From positions 556,289,136 through 556,353,135 of the forward strand of contig NC_081413.1 of assembly GCF_030272615.1 (NCBI RefSeq): DNA of 64,000 nucleotides. The letters run 5' to 3'. A model generated the notes under the pieces. It saw nothing but the letters and a program-made list of their open reading frames with translations, had not been told where the DNA came from and searched no databases. A program made the position numbers and the translations under genes. Source of the DNA: Cryptomeria japonica (lineage: Eukaryota > Streptophyta > Pinopsida > Cupressales > Cupressaceae). Every line of letters begins with the position of its first letter. Positions within the stretch are counted from its first letter, which is position 1. Positions 31,911 to 44,026 of the stretch are shown piece by piece.

Positions 31911-32978
31911 TCAGAATTTGACAACTGATGCTCCTAATCTATAGGCTGATATGATGACAAAGGGACCCAACCAGTTAGGTTCAAACTTCCCTTTCTTTTC
32001 TCGATCTTGCTGATTTCTAGGATTTTCCTTCGGGACAAGATCACCGATTTTGAAAGCTCTTGGGATGACTTTATGATTATAACTTCTGCACATTCGTTGT
32101 TGATATGCCTTGAGATGATCATAGGCATGTTGTCATTTTTCATCAAGAAGTTCTAGTTCCTGCAGCCTATTTACTCGATATTCCTCATCTGGTATGAGGC
32201 TCTTCAAAGATACTCGGAGAGATGGGATTTCTACCTCAAGAGGTAGAATTTCTTCTGAACCATACACTAATGAATATGGTGTAGCCCCTATAGGTGTGTG
32301 GATGCTTCTTTTGTAGGCCCAAAGTGTTGGATTGAGTTGTACATGCCAATCCTTGCTAGCATCATTTACTATTTTCTTGAGGATTTTCAGGATTGTTTTG
32401 TTTGATGCCTCTGCTTGAACATTCCCCTATGGATAGTATGGTGTGGAGAAGCGATGTTGGATTTTGAAACGTTCACATAGCTCTCGTACATCTTGATTCT
32501 TGAAAGAACGTCTGTTATCTGTGATGATGGAACTGGGAATGCCATATCTGCAAATGAGATAGTTGAGGATGAATGGTGAGATCTATTTTCCAGTTACGGT
32601 GGTCATTAGGACTTCTTTGATCCATTTGGTGAAGTACTCTATGGCCGTGATAATGAATTTATGCCCATTTGAAGGGGAATGATTAATTTTCCCTACCAAA
32701 TCAAGTCCCCATTGTCAGATAGGCCAAGATGTGGTGAACGGTTGTAGCTCATGTGCTGGTGCATGAATAAGGTTGTCGTGAATTTGACATTTAGGGCATT
32801 TCTTAGCAAATTGATAGGACTCTCTTTCCATTGTCAGCCAGTAATATCTCATTCTCAAAAGTTTCTTGGCGAGAGTAGGACCACTTGAATGCATACCACA
32901 GATACCCTCATGAAGCTCGTGTAAGGCAGAGTCAGATTCATTACGATCGAGGCATCAAATAAGAGTACCATCTAGACC
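31911..32978 (-). pseudogene. Integrase of Tat-B, decayed
   Basis: Fragments in several frames: GLDLVGKI near 32,690, IITDNRRSFKNQDV near 32,510, VQAEASNKTI near 32,400 and NQQDREKKGKFEPNWLGPF near 31,960-32,020. Same order as Tat-A, with multiple stops and frameshifts. Confidence 0.85.
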
Positions 32979-33690
32979 TCAACGGTAAAGTGTGTCAACA
33001 GTCAACGTATAGCGGGTGACTTGCCGGATGAAGCTATGTTTTTTATTACGAGATAGGTTGGGATGGAGAGTATTGTTTTTGAGATAATCATAGATCTTCC
33101 CGTATAGAGGGAAATCATAACCGGTTAGGGCATAGATGACTTGGGATGCGGAATTGCCATAGGCTGGGGAAAACAATTTGTCTATCAGGAACTCGTAACG
33201 ACTCTGTTTATCTGGAATATGCAGCAGTGAGGTGATAGTGGCCATTGCATCGACAACTTTGTTGTCTAATCTTGGAATTTGCTCAAAGGTGATGTGCACA
33301 AAGTACTTTTTGGAATCATCCACCATTCTCTTGTAAGGTATTAGTTTATCATCCTTTGTCTGTCATCGTTGATCTAGTTGATAACTAATTGAGAATCCCC
33401 ATAGACTCTCAATTATATGATTCTCCATTCCACTGCCACCTTGATTCCTGTTACCAGGGCTTCATATTCAACAATGTTGTTGGTACATGGAAACATTAGT
33501 CTATAAGATCTTGGAATTGTGTGCCCCTCTGGAGTCATGAACATGATGTTGAAACCTGATCCATGTTGTGTATAGGATCCATCAAAGTATAGGGTCCATT
33601 GCTTGGGTGTGATAGTGAGTACATCCATGTATGGAAATTCTACCTGTAGTGGTTGTTGGTCTGGTAGTGGTGCTTTTTTCAATTGATCTA
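32979..33690 (-). pseudogene. Archaeal-type RNase H of Tat-B, decayed
   Basis: WTLYFDGSYTQHGSGFNIMF, NNIVEYEALVTG and EWRII (33,413-33,682) plus the C-terminal part with RLDNKVVDAMATITS (32,979-33,326). At least one stop/frameshift lies between. Confidence 0.85.
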
Positions 33691-34195
33691 CAATTACCTA
33701 TCCTTTGATAGCCCAACGTTCTGTGTACTAGATATCAAACTCACTCAGAATCATGACCCACTTAGCTAATCGTCCTATGAGAGATTCCTTGCTAAGTAGA
33801 TATTTGAGAGGATCAATTTTTGCTACCAGCTTGATTGTGTAGGCTAACATATAGTGGCATAAATTTTGAGAGGCAAACACCACTGCTAAGCAAGACTTCT
33901 CAATGAACGTATAATTGAGTTCATATCTGTTCAAAGTATTGCTGATGTAATAGATAGCCTGTTCTTTGCCTACTGGATCTTCTTGTGCTAGCAGTGCCCC
34001 TAATGATACTTATGTTGTTGATATATAGAGAATGAGTGGCTTGCTTGCTATCGAAGGTACCAAAACTGGCGGATTCATTAGATATTGTTTGAGCTGGTGG
34101 AATGATTCTACACGCTTGTCTTCCCATCTAAACGGTATGTTTTTATGAAGTAGATGATTGAAAGGGATACATTTATCTCCTAGCTAAGTGATGAA
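33691..34195 (-). pseudogene. Gypsy RNase H of Tat-B, decayed
   Basis: NRYELNYTFIEKSCLAVVFA and SQNLCHYMLAYTIKLVAKID (33,728-33,934), and upstream pieces in another frame (33,921-34,127). Counterpart of Tat-A 23,022-23,459. Confidence 0.8.
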
Positions 34196-34970
34196 CCACT
34201 TGATGGATTGCAACCGTCCCTATAGAGATATGAGTTGGCTAATGTTTTTAGGAGGTGGCATCTCCATGATAGCCTATACCTTTGCTGGATCTACTTCAAT
34301 GCCCTTTTTTGATACAATGTAGCCCAATAGTTTTTCAGATGTGACCCCGAAGACGTACTTCTTAGGGTTGAGTCTAACTTTGAATTGCTCTAATCATTGA
34401 AATATTCTATCTAATATGCCTAGGTGTTCTGCTTGAGTGAATGATTTAGCTAGCAAATCATCCATATAATCCTCCATGAAAGTATGGATCATATCATGGA
34501 AGATTGTTGTCATGGCTCTTTGATAAGTTGCACCAACATTTTCAAGCCAAAAGGCATGATGTTCCAACAATATGTTCCCCATGGGCAGGTGGATGTAATT
34601 TTATCTTGATCCTTTGCAGCTATCTTAATTTGATTATAGCCAGAGAAGCCATCCATTAATGATAACATTGTGTGGTCTGTTGTTAGATCCACAATAATGT
34701 CAATGCTTGGCAAGGGAAAGTCATCCTTCAGACATGCTTTGTTGACATCCCAAAAGTATGTGCATATTCTGATACTTTTGTTGGGTTTTGAAACTGGTAC
34801 AATGTTTGAGATCCATTTAGCATAGTCTATAGGTCAGATGAATCCGACATCTAAAAACTTTTTTTGTTCTGCTTTGACCAATAATGCCACATGTGGATTC
34901 ATCTTTCTTAATTTTTGCTTGACCAGTTTAGCTCCAGGAGCGATGGATTTTCCTTGAACAATTTGTTAAA
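34196..34970 (-). pseudogene. Reverse transcriptase of Tat-B, decayed
   Basis: MPSIDIIVDLTTDH, LSLMDGFSGYNQIKIAAKDQ, CPWGTYCWNIMPFGLK (34,510-34,713) and MTTIFHDMIH, EDYMDDLLAKS (34,394-34,582). The active site is YMDD, unlike the YVDN of Tat-A. Broken by frameshifts. Confidence 0.88.
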
Positions 34971-36938
34971 ATCTGGTTGTTTTTCTGTTGTGAGTGATTC
35001 TGCTAGATGTATGGTTTTGACTATTGCTTCAGTGTCGATGTTTATTGATTGAGTTGGCTCAATCAATATTGGTGACCTTTCTTGATAATGCTCAGGAAGA
35101 GTGTCAAGTCTCCCATCTTGAGTTGCCTCAAAAAGGTTTTCACCTTCAGATACGTCTTTTATTTTTACTTTTTTTGTGATCTAATACTGCCACTGACTAG
35201 TTTTCACCATTAGATCCGTTTTTATTTTATTTTTGCGATTGAGAGACTTGGAACTCCCTGATTGCAGATATCATTATTTTGTTCACTGGTAGAGCATGTT
35301 TTCGGGTTGACCGAGCACAGGTATTGGACAATGGATTCATCATTTGGGAATATTGGTATATCATGATGTTCAGGTTCTTCCCAGTCTATGAGATCAAGAT
35401 ATATGAGGGCTAAGGAGTCATTTGGTGGGTTAAGATCAATTATTGTAAGTATCATGATAGAGTCATCATTATAGCCGTTTGGGATACTAGTGAGGTCTAT
35501 GATATTTTTGAGGTTTCTGATGGTATTCTCTTCGATATTGCCTTGTTCATATTATCGTTGCTCATTCTCACTATCTTCGTAGATGTATGGTTTGAATTCA
35601 AATGATCGAGATCTTAAGCCTTGTCCCTCCTATGAAAGGGGTGTGTATGCGTGGATGGTATCCACCTCAATATCTTCAGTAATATCAGAACAACTATCCC
35701 ACTCATATTCATTGGAATTGGTTTTAGAATCACTGTCCTAGGTTACCTCGTTGTATCTGATAGGTATGTTGTATGGTGAGAAAAGATCACTGATGATTGA
35801 CACCAGTTTAGTAGCTTGTTCTGATTCAGGGTCGGTGCTTGCTTATACTCTTTGCATTTGTTTGTACATTGTTTCCCTTCTATGAGTAGCAATTTCTTTA
35901 GTTGGTGGCTCCACCTTGGTTTGATTAGGTTCTTGTACATGATGTACTTTCTTATAAGAAGCTTCTTCTCTTTGAAAGACAAGCTCTTCTTGGCGTCTTT
36001 CATTGTTTTGATGCTTTTGCTCCTTCCTTGTCATTTCTGCCACTTGGTGTAATGCTTCTTGCCATGAGTCTTCATTATATTTTTTCTTTTCTCTCCACTA
36101 GCGTTTTTGTTGGTGATTTTGCTTCTGCCTAGGTGGAACATGTTGTTCATACCCAAGTCCTATTTTTGTCTCTTGCAAATTGTGAAGGAAGTTGCAGGGG
36201 TTCTATAATGCCTTCTTGGCACATGCCAATAGGTCCTTTTCCTTTGTATCCCATTCCTTTCATGATCTGGAACCCATTTCCATAATGTTTTGTTGGTACA
36301 GCCACTTCTATGGTAGCAACTCTGACTTCTTCATCCTTGTATAGCCAACTAAGGATGTCTTTCTCTTTTGATTCATCAGCCAATATGCCTAGTTGGATAA
36401 ATTTACCATCAAACTTGGTGATGGGTTGGGTTGCCTAATGTCTTGATGTGGAAGGTTGTCCATAGAATTTTGGTGACATTGGTAATTTAGATAGACATAA
36501 GGGTTCAAAAGAGTACTCCCCCATGCCTTGGTCCTTTATTTTCATCTTTTGCTTGAAGTCTATGAATAGAGACTTGAGTTCTTCTTGATGATTGGATGTT
36601 GAGGAAGCTTGGGCCTCCCTGTTGTGTTGAACCAGGCTATCTTGAGCTGCCCCCATAGCATTGCAATACTAAAAAGGGTTATTATATGCAGATATTGAAA
36701 TTTGTTGTTTGTTATAGGGAAACTTAATACATTGATGGTATGTGGAAGGCACTGCTTGCATTTCATGGATCCATGGATGACCCAATAATATATTGTATGT
36801 CAAGTCTATGTCCAAGACTTGGCACATGGTGTCTCTTTGTACATGACCTACCTAAATGGGTAGTATTACAGTTCCTTCAGATGATCTCTCTTCATCATCA
36901 TAGGCTTTGATGGTGATTTTCTTTTTTGGATCAATAGA
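34971..36938 (-). pseudogene. Tat-B pol linker with G-patch-like segment
   Basis: Diverged linker between protease and RT. 36,147-36,383 encodes KHYGNGFQIMKGMGYKGKGP, then GMCQEGIIEPLQ, the counterpart of the G-patch-like segment of Tat-A. About 35,743-36,060 encodes a Glu/Lys/Gln-rich stretch absent from Tat-A. Many stops. Confidence 0.7.
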
Positions 36939-37302
36939 CTACTCAGAGAAGCCCAATGCATAGATAAGCTTTAAAGTACAGATATTGAGACCAACTCCTC
37001 CATCTATTAATACTCTTTTTAGTCGATGTTTATAGACTAAGTCTGTCATATGGGCCACCATGGCTTGGAATCGATCAATATCCAGATTATTTGGAACATT
37101 TGTTTCAGTAAGTGCTTGCTCCAAGATATCCTTGTGTTTTGGAGAAATTTTGAGCAACTCAAGTATATATATTTGAGTGAGAGTTCTCCATAGTTGATCA
37201 ACCAAGTTATATGAGTCTTGGGGAGAGTTGTCGATGTTAATGTGTTCCCTCTCAAGACATATTTTTGTGCTTTGTTGTCACATTTATCGACGCATGTTCT
37301 TA
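36939..37302 (-). pseudogene. Protease region of Tat-B, decayed
   Basis: YKHRLKRVLIDGGVGLNICT (active-site Asp-Gly-Gly) and ILELLKISPKHKDILEQAL, matching Tat-A pol 315-405. Confidence 0.8.
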
Positions 37303-39114
37303 TTAGTCCTTAATTTTTATGACATTCACTTGGTTGTCATATGTCGATATGTGATTGATAGTGTTTTCATATATGTGAATAATATGAGTCCCTTTGGTAT
37401 TGTTTGATGTTGATGCGCCTCCTTTGTCATAAGTTGGAAGAGGATTTTTTAAGGCTTCATGGTCACCATTTGTTTTATGACCATCAACTGTTAAATCACC
37501 CCTGTCTATAATGTCCTGAACTATGTTTTCCGGCCACATGCAATCATTTGTGTTATGCCCTTTGTTTTGATGAAAATCACAATAATGTGAGTCATTCCAC
37601 CAGGGTGGTTTGACTTGGGGTTCAAAGTTGCTTTAGGCTAGCAATGTGATGATCTTATTTGCCAATAGCTCTCACAACGTTGATTCTAAGGTTTGTCTAA
37701 TGACGTGTATATTCATTGATACGGATCGAAAGTATTAGTGTTGCCTCTTTGGTTTGTGTTGTTTCCTTGGTTGGTGTTGTTGTTGCCTTGATGATTTTTG
37801 TTGGTGTTTGATGTTGAATCTCCTTGGTTGGTATTTCACTGATAAGGGTTAGTGCCTTGAGTAGCACTCTTTTGATCATTATTGGATGGTGGGTTGCTTG
37901 ATAAAGTCAACACTGGTTGTTTAGACTTCACATTGTTGGCATCAATTACCCCATCATTAACAATGTTTTTGTTCCTTGTCCAAAATTTGGATTTGTTTGA
38001 ATTATTGTTATTGTTTGGATTGTTAAAGGTGTTATTGTTTGATGAATTAACACCTTCCTTAAAGAACTTCAATGTTCCTTTCTTGATGGAAGCTTCCTCT
38101 ACTTGATTACCATTTTCTATCAATTTTGCAAAATATGGTATGCATTGTAGTTTGAGTTGATAACTCATCTCACTATTCAGATTGTCGATGAAGATTTCCA
38201 TCTTTTCCTTTTCAGACACATCTTGGGGATATCTGGAAACCATGCACCTCCATTGTTGTAGAAACACCATGAATGTTTCATTTCTCTTTTGTTTTGTGTT
38301 ACACATATCCAGCATGGTGATTGCGTGTTGGATGTTATAGGAGTATTGTGTTTTGAATTTGTTTACCAACTCATCAAAGGATCTGATGGGAGGTGTAAGT
38401 TTAGACAACCACTCCATTGTTTTCCCTCCCAAACTTCTTGGGAATAATCTCATTAAGTATGTGTCATCGTGAGAAAACTCTAAGCTCATGGTACAAAATT
38501 CTTGAACATGATCACAGGGATCTCTTACCATTGTATTTGTCATACTTTGGTATATCTGAATTTGGGGGAAAAGGTACCATGTTCAATCTCCTATCAAAAG
38601 GATAAGGATAGATTTCATCCAAGGAGTATCGTACCTTGGTTCCTTGTTGCATTTCCTGCATTTGACTTTGAAGTGTTTGGAGTTGTTGTGTAAGAGTAGC
38701 CATGGGTGCATTTGTCCTTCAATGGGGAGCTTCCCCTCGTTCATTAAGATTTTCTTGATTGCGGACATGGTCTTGTTCATGAGTGTTGTCTTGTTGATGG
38801 GTGTGGTTGCGTATGTTTTCTTGATCCCGTGCCTCTTCTTCTCTTCGTTGTTCTTGATAAGCATAGTTTCTTGATCTTGTTCTTGAAATTATCTCATCTA
38901 TATTCCTTAAGTTTTATGTGTTGAAATCCTCAGGAATGTTGACTCCTTTGCTAGTTAGCATGAGTAGATATTTTTCCTTGTCTGCTTCTATATGTCTTTC
39001 TACAAGTTTTTGGAAAGATGTGTTCTCTTGAAATTTCTGGAGAAGTTCTTCGGTGATCTCTATTTCTTGCATATTTGCATATTCATCAAAAGGATTGGAC
39101 AGTCTACGACTCAT
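37303..39114 (-). pseudogene. Gag of Tat-B, decayed
   Basis: 37,836-38,543 is open for 235 codons and encodes the Retrotrans_gag domain (MRLFPRSLGGKTMEWLSKL, RSFDELVNKFKTQYSYNIQ, FLQQWRCMVSRYPQDVSEKE) followed by an Asn-rich tail. The N-terminal part is in other frames (38,512-38,703; 38,914-39,114, MSRRLSNPFDEYANMQEIEI). 37,303-37,539 resembles the region after the zinc knuckle of Tat-A. Overall similarity to Tat-A gag is moderate, so Tat-B is a separate family. Confidence 0.85.
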
Positions 39115-39173
39115 ACTTGATTCAGGTTGTGATTCCTTCCGCTTGTTTTTCTTAGATTAAGTGACAATGGGCA

Positions 39174-39677
39174 TTAATATATCTCTACCGTAATGAATTC
39201 TTCTTCTATTGGGGTTCTTGGTAGAGTTGGTGGCTCAGGCTGAGCTTCGTTATAAGTGATAAGGAACTTTGGGAACAAAGCAAGGTTAATCTTTCCTCCA
39301 CTATTAAGGCATTGGTTGAATGTCGCTTTCTGAATGTAAGCCCTACTTCTCAAAGGTTCTTTGTCAAATTTGTTTGTTTTTCCTTGGATATACAACCACA
39401 TATTACGCAAGAATGTGTGATGTGATGCAAAGAGTTGATGGTTGATATAGAGAAATTTATTTCTTTTGATAAGTGTCTTAGAACTAGGTTGTCTCTTCTT
39501 CAACTTAGCCTTTTGATGAAGACTTCTTCTTCTCAAAATAGGAGGAGTGGTCATACACAAATGATCAAATGTTGATATTGACGTTGATGCTGGATATGGA
39601 TACTTCATTTGAAAACTCAAGTTTACTTTATCAAATAGAGGTTTAGTTTGATTAACCTCCACGACAAAGTGTGTCAA
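39174..39677 (-). CDS. Unrecognised 167-codon ORF upstream of Tat-B gag
   Basis: An open frame in the leader, between primer-site side and gag, on the sense strand. It is basic in the middle (RRRSLHQKAKLKKRQPSSK) and acidic at the end (PRTPIEEEFITVEIY). I do not recognise a domain. It could be an upstream ORF or an extended gag N-terminus, since a stop separates it from MSRRLSNPF by less than 70 bp. It is unusually long and undamaged for an element whose known genes are all broken. Confidence 0.4.
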   Translation of the reverse strand: MTHFVVEVNQTKPLFDKVNLSFQMKYPYPASTSISTFDHLCMTTPPILRRRSLHQKAKLKKRQPSSKTLIKRNKFLYINHQLFASHHTFLRNMWLYIQGKTNKFDKEPLRSRAYIQKATFNQCLNSGGKINLALFPKFLITYNEAQPEPPTLPRTPIEEEFITVEIY

Positions 39678-41626
39678 ACTATATGTGTCAAGTTTCCTGA
39701 TGTAGAAACTTAATTTGACAAATTGAGGACCTAACTAGGTATTGTTTTGATAGGACTCGTTGGATGATGGAACTTTGATCACTGTTATGATACTCCTTAA
39801 TTTTGTTGGATGAAATCTGATCTCAAGCTAGTTGAAGATTTGAAAAACTCTTTCTAAGAGTGTTTTGTTGGATTCATAATTTTCTCACATATGATTTCCC
39901 TTTTTGAAGTTTTGTTGCTGGATTTGTCAGAGGACCCAAAAGGGTATCTGAAATTATTGATAAATGTTTTCCAAAGTGACTGGTTTGCTCTCTATTTTTC
40001 ACTAATTTTGACCATGTGCTAATACAAAGACCTGATGTGCTAAAGGATGTTCTAGAAGTGCTACAAAATGTTCACTATGCACTATGCTGCCTCTCCAATG
40101 CACTGTTTCAGACTGTTTGATAATAAAATTAATGGATAGGTTATGCACTAATATGTCCCTGTAACGCGGTAGGCTGATGCTTGTATGCGCTACAATGATG
40201 TTGACAAGCGCTATCTAAATTCTCACTGGTATGATAATGATTATGTGCTAATGTGAGTGATAAAAGTGCTAGATGTTGGTTGAAATGCGCTACTGGATGG
40301 TTGAGATGCGCTAGGCTATTGCCCCTACATGCTAACTGTCCTAATTTCTCCATTTTTGGTGTTTTTGCTATGATGTTGAAACTTAACTTTTGTGACTTGA
40401 TGGATGATTTTCTAAAAATGACTTGAAAACATAGCAGATAGAAGAGATAACAACTTGTCTATGCTAAACAGATAGTGTATGTTCTTTTGAGGATGTTTTC
40501 AAATCCCCGATGTTTTCACTGGTTTGGATTACAAAAAGACAGATCAAGCAGACTCTTTATTCAAGGGTCATTGACAATATCATAGCCCACTAGTCTCGAT
40601 ACTCCGTCAGCTCAAATAACCTTTTCACTCCCTAGGGGGTGCCCATTTTTTGCCTTTTGCCTGAATTTATCCCAAAGTGAATTTCTTCACAGTTGAGTAG
40701 TTATCTTGGGAGATATATGGTGAGTAATCTCGGGGGCGGATTCTTCCCCACCCTTGCACTATGATACTGCCAATATTTGGCGACTGACTCAACTCAAAGT
40801 TTCTAATGCTAAGGTTCGTAATTAGACTTTTGTTTGGTCTTTAGTGATAAAATCTCTCGAGAGGCTTCCCAACCTTTAGAACAAAGGCTTTACACATCTT
40901 AAAGATACTGGGGGAAGACTAATCACTGAGCAAAATCATTGAAGGGGACTTTCGTCAGCCTCCACATTTGATTATAGTGGTTTGGAACACTTGGCGATAA
41001 AATTGTTTCCCACTTAGGTTGTTCCCCTCTCATCGGCCATTAATGGCACCCTAAGGGCAACTCGAGAGGGCAGGCCTTCTAAAGGATTTAAGTACTTGAA
41101 GTAAAAGAAAGTATGAAAGAGTGGTTTGGTTTTTTTGGTCAGCCAATTAAGGGGAGAGCATATACCTTCTACTTTCGAGACAAGGCAAACAATGTTCTTT
41201 TTAACTTTCAAGGCAATGATTAGCTAAGATCTATTTGGAGATGTTGCTCCAACAAGCATGGTGTTCTTTTTACCCCACAAAGAAATTTGTTGTCTAAATA
41301 GGAAATTGGAATCCTGGTCAACAAAAAGTAAAGTGTGTTCTTGAAATGGAAATTGCTTTGCAAAATAAATGAAAAAAATTGATAGCTTTTTACTTTTGCA
41401 AGAAAATGAAAATTTGTTGTTCTTTTTAGAGCCCAAAATGAAGTGTTTTTCCTAATCTTGCAAGAAATTAAATGTGTTTGATTTGTTGTTCTTTTCACCT
41501 TATAATGAGGTTCTTTTTAAGCCCAAAAGAAAATTTGATTTGTTTTAAGCCCAAAATATAATGAGATTCTTTTTAACCAAAGGGAAATGAGTTCCTTTTA
41601 ATCCAACTTGAAAATCTACAAGGAAA
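39678..41626 (-). other. 5' leader of Tat-B
   Basis: Non-coding leader. Contains the 21-bp-phased array (40,010-40,335) and a segment near 40,960-41,090 related to the Tat-A leader. It joins abruptly to the middle of the 5' LTR at 41,627, where AAATAGATAA is shared with the LTR, so a deletion removed the primer site and one LTR end. Confidence 0.6.
40010..40335 (-). repeat. Phased motif array of Tat-B, 21-bp spacing
   Basis: Plus-strand word ATG(C/T)GCTA and close variants (AAGTGCTA, ATGCACTA, AAGCGCTA) begin at 40014, 40035, 40056, 40077, 40098, 40143, 40164, 40185, 40206, about 40225, 40243, 40264, 40285, 40306 and 40327. Most steps are exactly 21 bp. The 13 bases between cores are not conserved. 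One minus-strand frame reads a loose seven-residue repeat beginning Ala-His, so a coding origin cannot be excluded for this array. Confidence 0.88.
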
Positions 41627-42106
41627 TAGATAACTAGGGTTAAAGCCATGAATGCTTGATGAGACCCTTAGGTTAGTTGGGGGTTAAGTTAGAGAGAAAG
41701 TCTCTAACCTTGCAAGAAGGTTGAGTTAACCATTAATGGTTAGGAAGACTTTGGGGAAAAATTTGTAAGAGTCCTTCCAAATTTGGGGGAACTCAACAAG
41801 TTAGCTTGTTGAAGAAATAAAGCCTTTAATGCATTTAGAATACGTTCTTCCAAATTTGAGAAGTGACCTCCTTTAACTTAGGGAAATGATAGAATAAGAG
41901 GGATTAAGGCTAATTGATTAAGATCATATGGGTTCTAGAAAAATTCTTAGAGGCAAGTGGGAGATGTAGGAAAATGCAAGTGGATGGAGGAGAATGATTT
42001 TAATTAAAATAAAATTAATTTATATCAACAAAAATAGATGTAACTTGCATAAATACAAGTGGGGGATTTTAATAAAAAAATTAGATTTATTTATTTGCAA
42101 GGATCA
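41627..42106 (-). mobile_element. 5' LTR remnant of Tat-B
   Basis: Aligns with 13,033-13,508 of the 3' LTR (GGTTAAAGCCATGAATGCTT, GTTAACCATTAATGGTTAGG and on to TTATTTGCAAGGATCA), then is cut by the poly-T end of the LINE. Confidence 0.85.
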
Positions 42107-42991
42107 TTTTTTTTGCTCGGTAAAATGCCTAAGCCATATTTTATTAATAAATAGTATTACAATCTCCGCTCAGTGTGGGCGCCAGTAGGAAAGAGTGGAG
42201 AGGAGAAAACCTTCGGCCTTGCCCGGGACCATAGGTCCAGTCAGTGACTAATAACATTTAATGATTTACATATATTATTTTACAAATTCTGCAATCTGGC
42301 TGATCAAAATCCCTTCATAGGTAGCATCTATTTACATGTCGTAATATGTTTCTACCAAACTTCCTAGTTCACTGGTGCCATATTTGCCATCTTTTGATTA
42401 TCTTGCAAAACAAGTTTTCAAAACAATCCCTCTGCAAAACCACTTTGTTAAATGTTTGTGCCAAAGAGAAGAATAAGAGCCAATATTATCTCTGCATACT
42501 TACCCCTGTTGTTATTATAGACTAGGTTTCTTTCATATTAAGTCAGCATTAGAAATTGTTGGCTATACTATGAAAGATTACCTAGTCTACAATAATATTA
42601 GGGGTATAAACACTGGTCAGCAAAGGATTGATACTAACACAACCTATCTAGCCTGTACTTCAGGCTCTTACCATGATATTCGAGACTTATACATGTTTAA
42701 ATATAAATGCTGAAGTAAACCAATATGCCAGAATTACTAAAGTACTCCCTATTACTGTATTTTAGTATATGTCTGATTCAAAAAACATCTACATTCTAAA
42801 CTTCACTTAATTAGTATAACTATATGTTTTGAAACTGTCATCAAGTGAGTATCTTACCCTTCACTATCTATTCTATATCAAAGTATTTAATAAACAGTTC
42901 AATACATGCCTTGTACTAACTGCAGATCCTATATCTCTATGTATAAGATTATTTATAGTAGTAATAGCAAACAAAACTATGTAATGAAAAC

Positions 42992-43618
42992 TTATTCTTC
43001 CTCCTTGTTGTCTGCGGCTTCCATGCCAGAGGCCTGTATTTCACTGGGATTATCAGCCTGGAATGGGGTCCATCTCTCTTCTACCATATAACTCACCCAC
43101 CATTCCCCTTTTGGTTCTTTTACCACTCCAAGCCATTGCTTAAGGAATGCAATGCTCCTTGCAATCATTGTTTCTCTTTGACAGCAGAGTTTCTGATCCT
43201 TGCTACTTAGAATAGGCCTTGTGAACTCTATATTGAGCACCTCTTCCTTATATATAGCTTCCGCAACTTTGGAGTAATCTTTCGCTAAGGTATTTAAAGC
43301 TTATCATCCACACATTTTATCACCATTTCCAAGTTGACCAAGTATTCTTCTTTGAAAATCAACCTGCATAGTGTGATTGTGACTGCGTTTTCTTCTCCCA
43401 TTGTGAGTAGTATTGTTGCAAACCCTGCTGGGATGCTGCTAGTAACTCATTTTCTATGTTCCAAGAGTATAATATCATCACCTAGAATCCTTTTGGTCAC
43501 ATGTATGACCAAATCATGTTCAGATCTCAGAATAACCGACCACCATTTGTTAGAGATCTCTTCGATGAAGGACATTTCACACTTCTCAGGGTAGAGACAA
43601 ATACTAGAATGCATTTTT
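42992..43618 (-). pseudogene. Unrecognised coding remnant in the LINE 3' part
   Basis: Minus-strand sequence that reads as a coherent protein of about 205 codons with one stop (TGA near 43,450) and one small frameshift near 43,300. Two pieces: 43,300-43,618 (SFIEEISNKWWSVILRSEHD, VTKRILGDDIILLEHRK, MGEENAVTITLCRLIFKEEY) and 42,992-43,290 (ALNTLAKDYSKVAEAIYKEE, IARSIAFLKQWLGVVKEPKG, WWVSYMVEERWTPFQADNP). I know of no matching domain. It may be a third LINE ORF or a captured host fragment. Confidence 0.4.
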
Positions 43619-43976
43619 AAAGAAAGCTAAGTGTTGAGTGCCTATGCTTAGATATACTGGTTATGTCAACCGGTGTTGTCGGTAATAAAAGTTGTGATCC
43701 CGGTTGTGCCAGGCTAATCTCATGATGTTTTCCTATCTGCCTCTCAGTACATATTATGATTGCTTACCGATAACTCTGACATATTTCCATCCCTAAAATG
43801 CCTTGTTGTAATGATTGCAGGGGTGATGATTACTTTTTCATGATTTTTGGTTCGCCTTATTTCCTAGCCTTATCAATGTATGATTGCTCAAGTAGTCGAG
43901 CAGTATCTTCATGATGATTTCTAGCTTATGATGTTTAATCATTTTTATATACTACATTGATGTGTATATATATGTC

Positions 43977-43982
<6 letters not shown>

Positions 43983-44024
<42 letters not shown>
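43983..44024 (+). repeat. Microsatellite (TG)21
   Basis: Perfect TG run opening a 900-bp TATATG-rich tract. Confidence 0.97.

Positions 44025-44026
<2 letters not shown>

Larger units (their letters stand above)
12273..42106 (-). mobile_element. Tat-B: decayed Ty3/Gypsy Tat-lineage element, interrupted by Tat-A
   Basis: Read on the minus strand the order is 5' LTR remnant (41,627-42,106), leader, gag, protease, G-patch-like segment, RT, two RNase H domains, integrase, 3' region and 3' LTR (12,273-13,698). Tat-A (15,551-31,622) sits in its 3' region with a 5-bp target duplication. All coding parts are broken by stops and frameshifts. Much of the 5' LTR, including the primer site, is deleted: homology to the 3' LTR starts abruptly at 41,627 (equivalent to 13,033). 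The right end is cut by the LINE. Confidence 0.8.

Noticed and set aside
31688-31944. Phe-rich open frames on the plus strand
   Set aside because: Low-complexity T-rich tract downstream of integrase.
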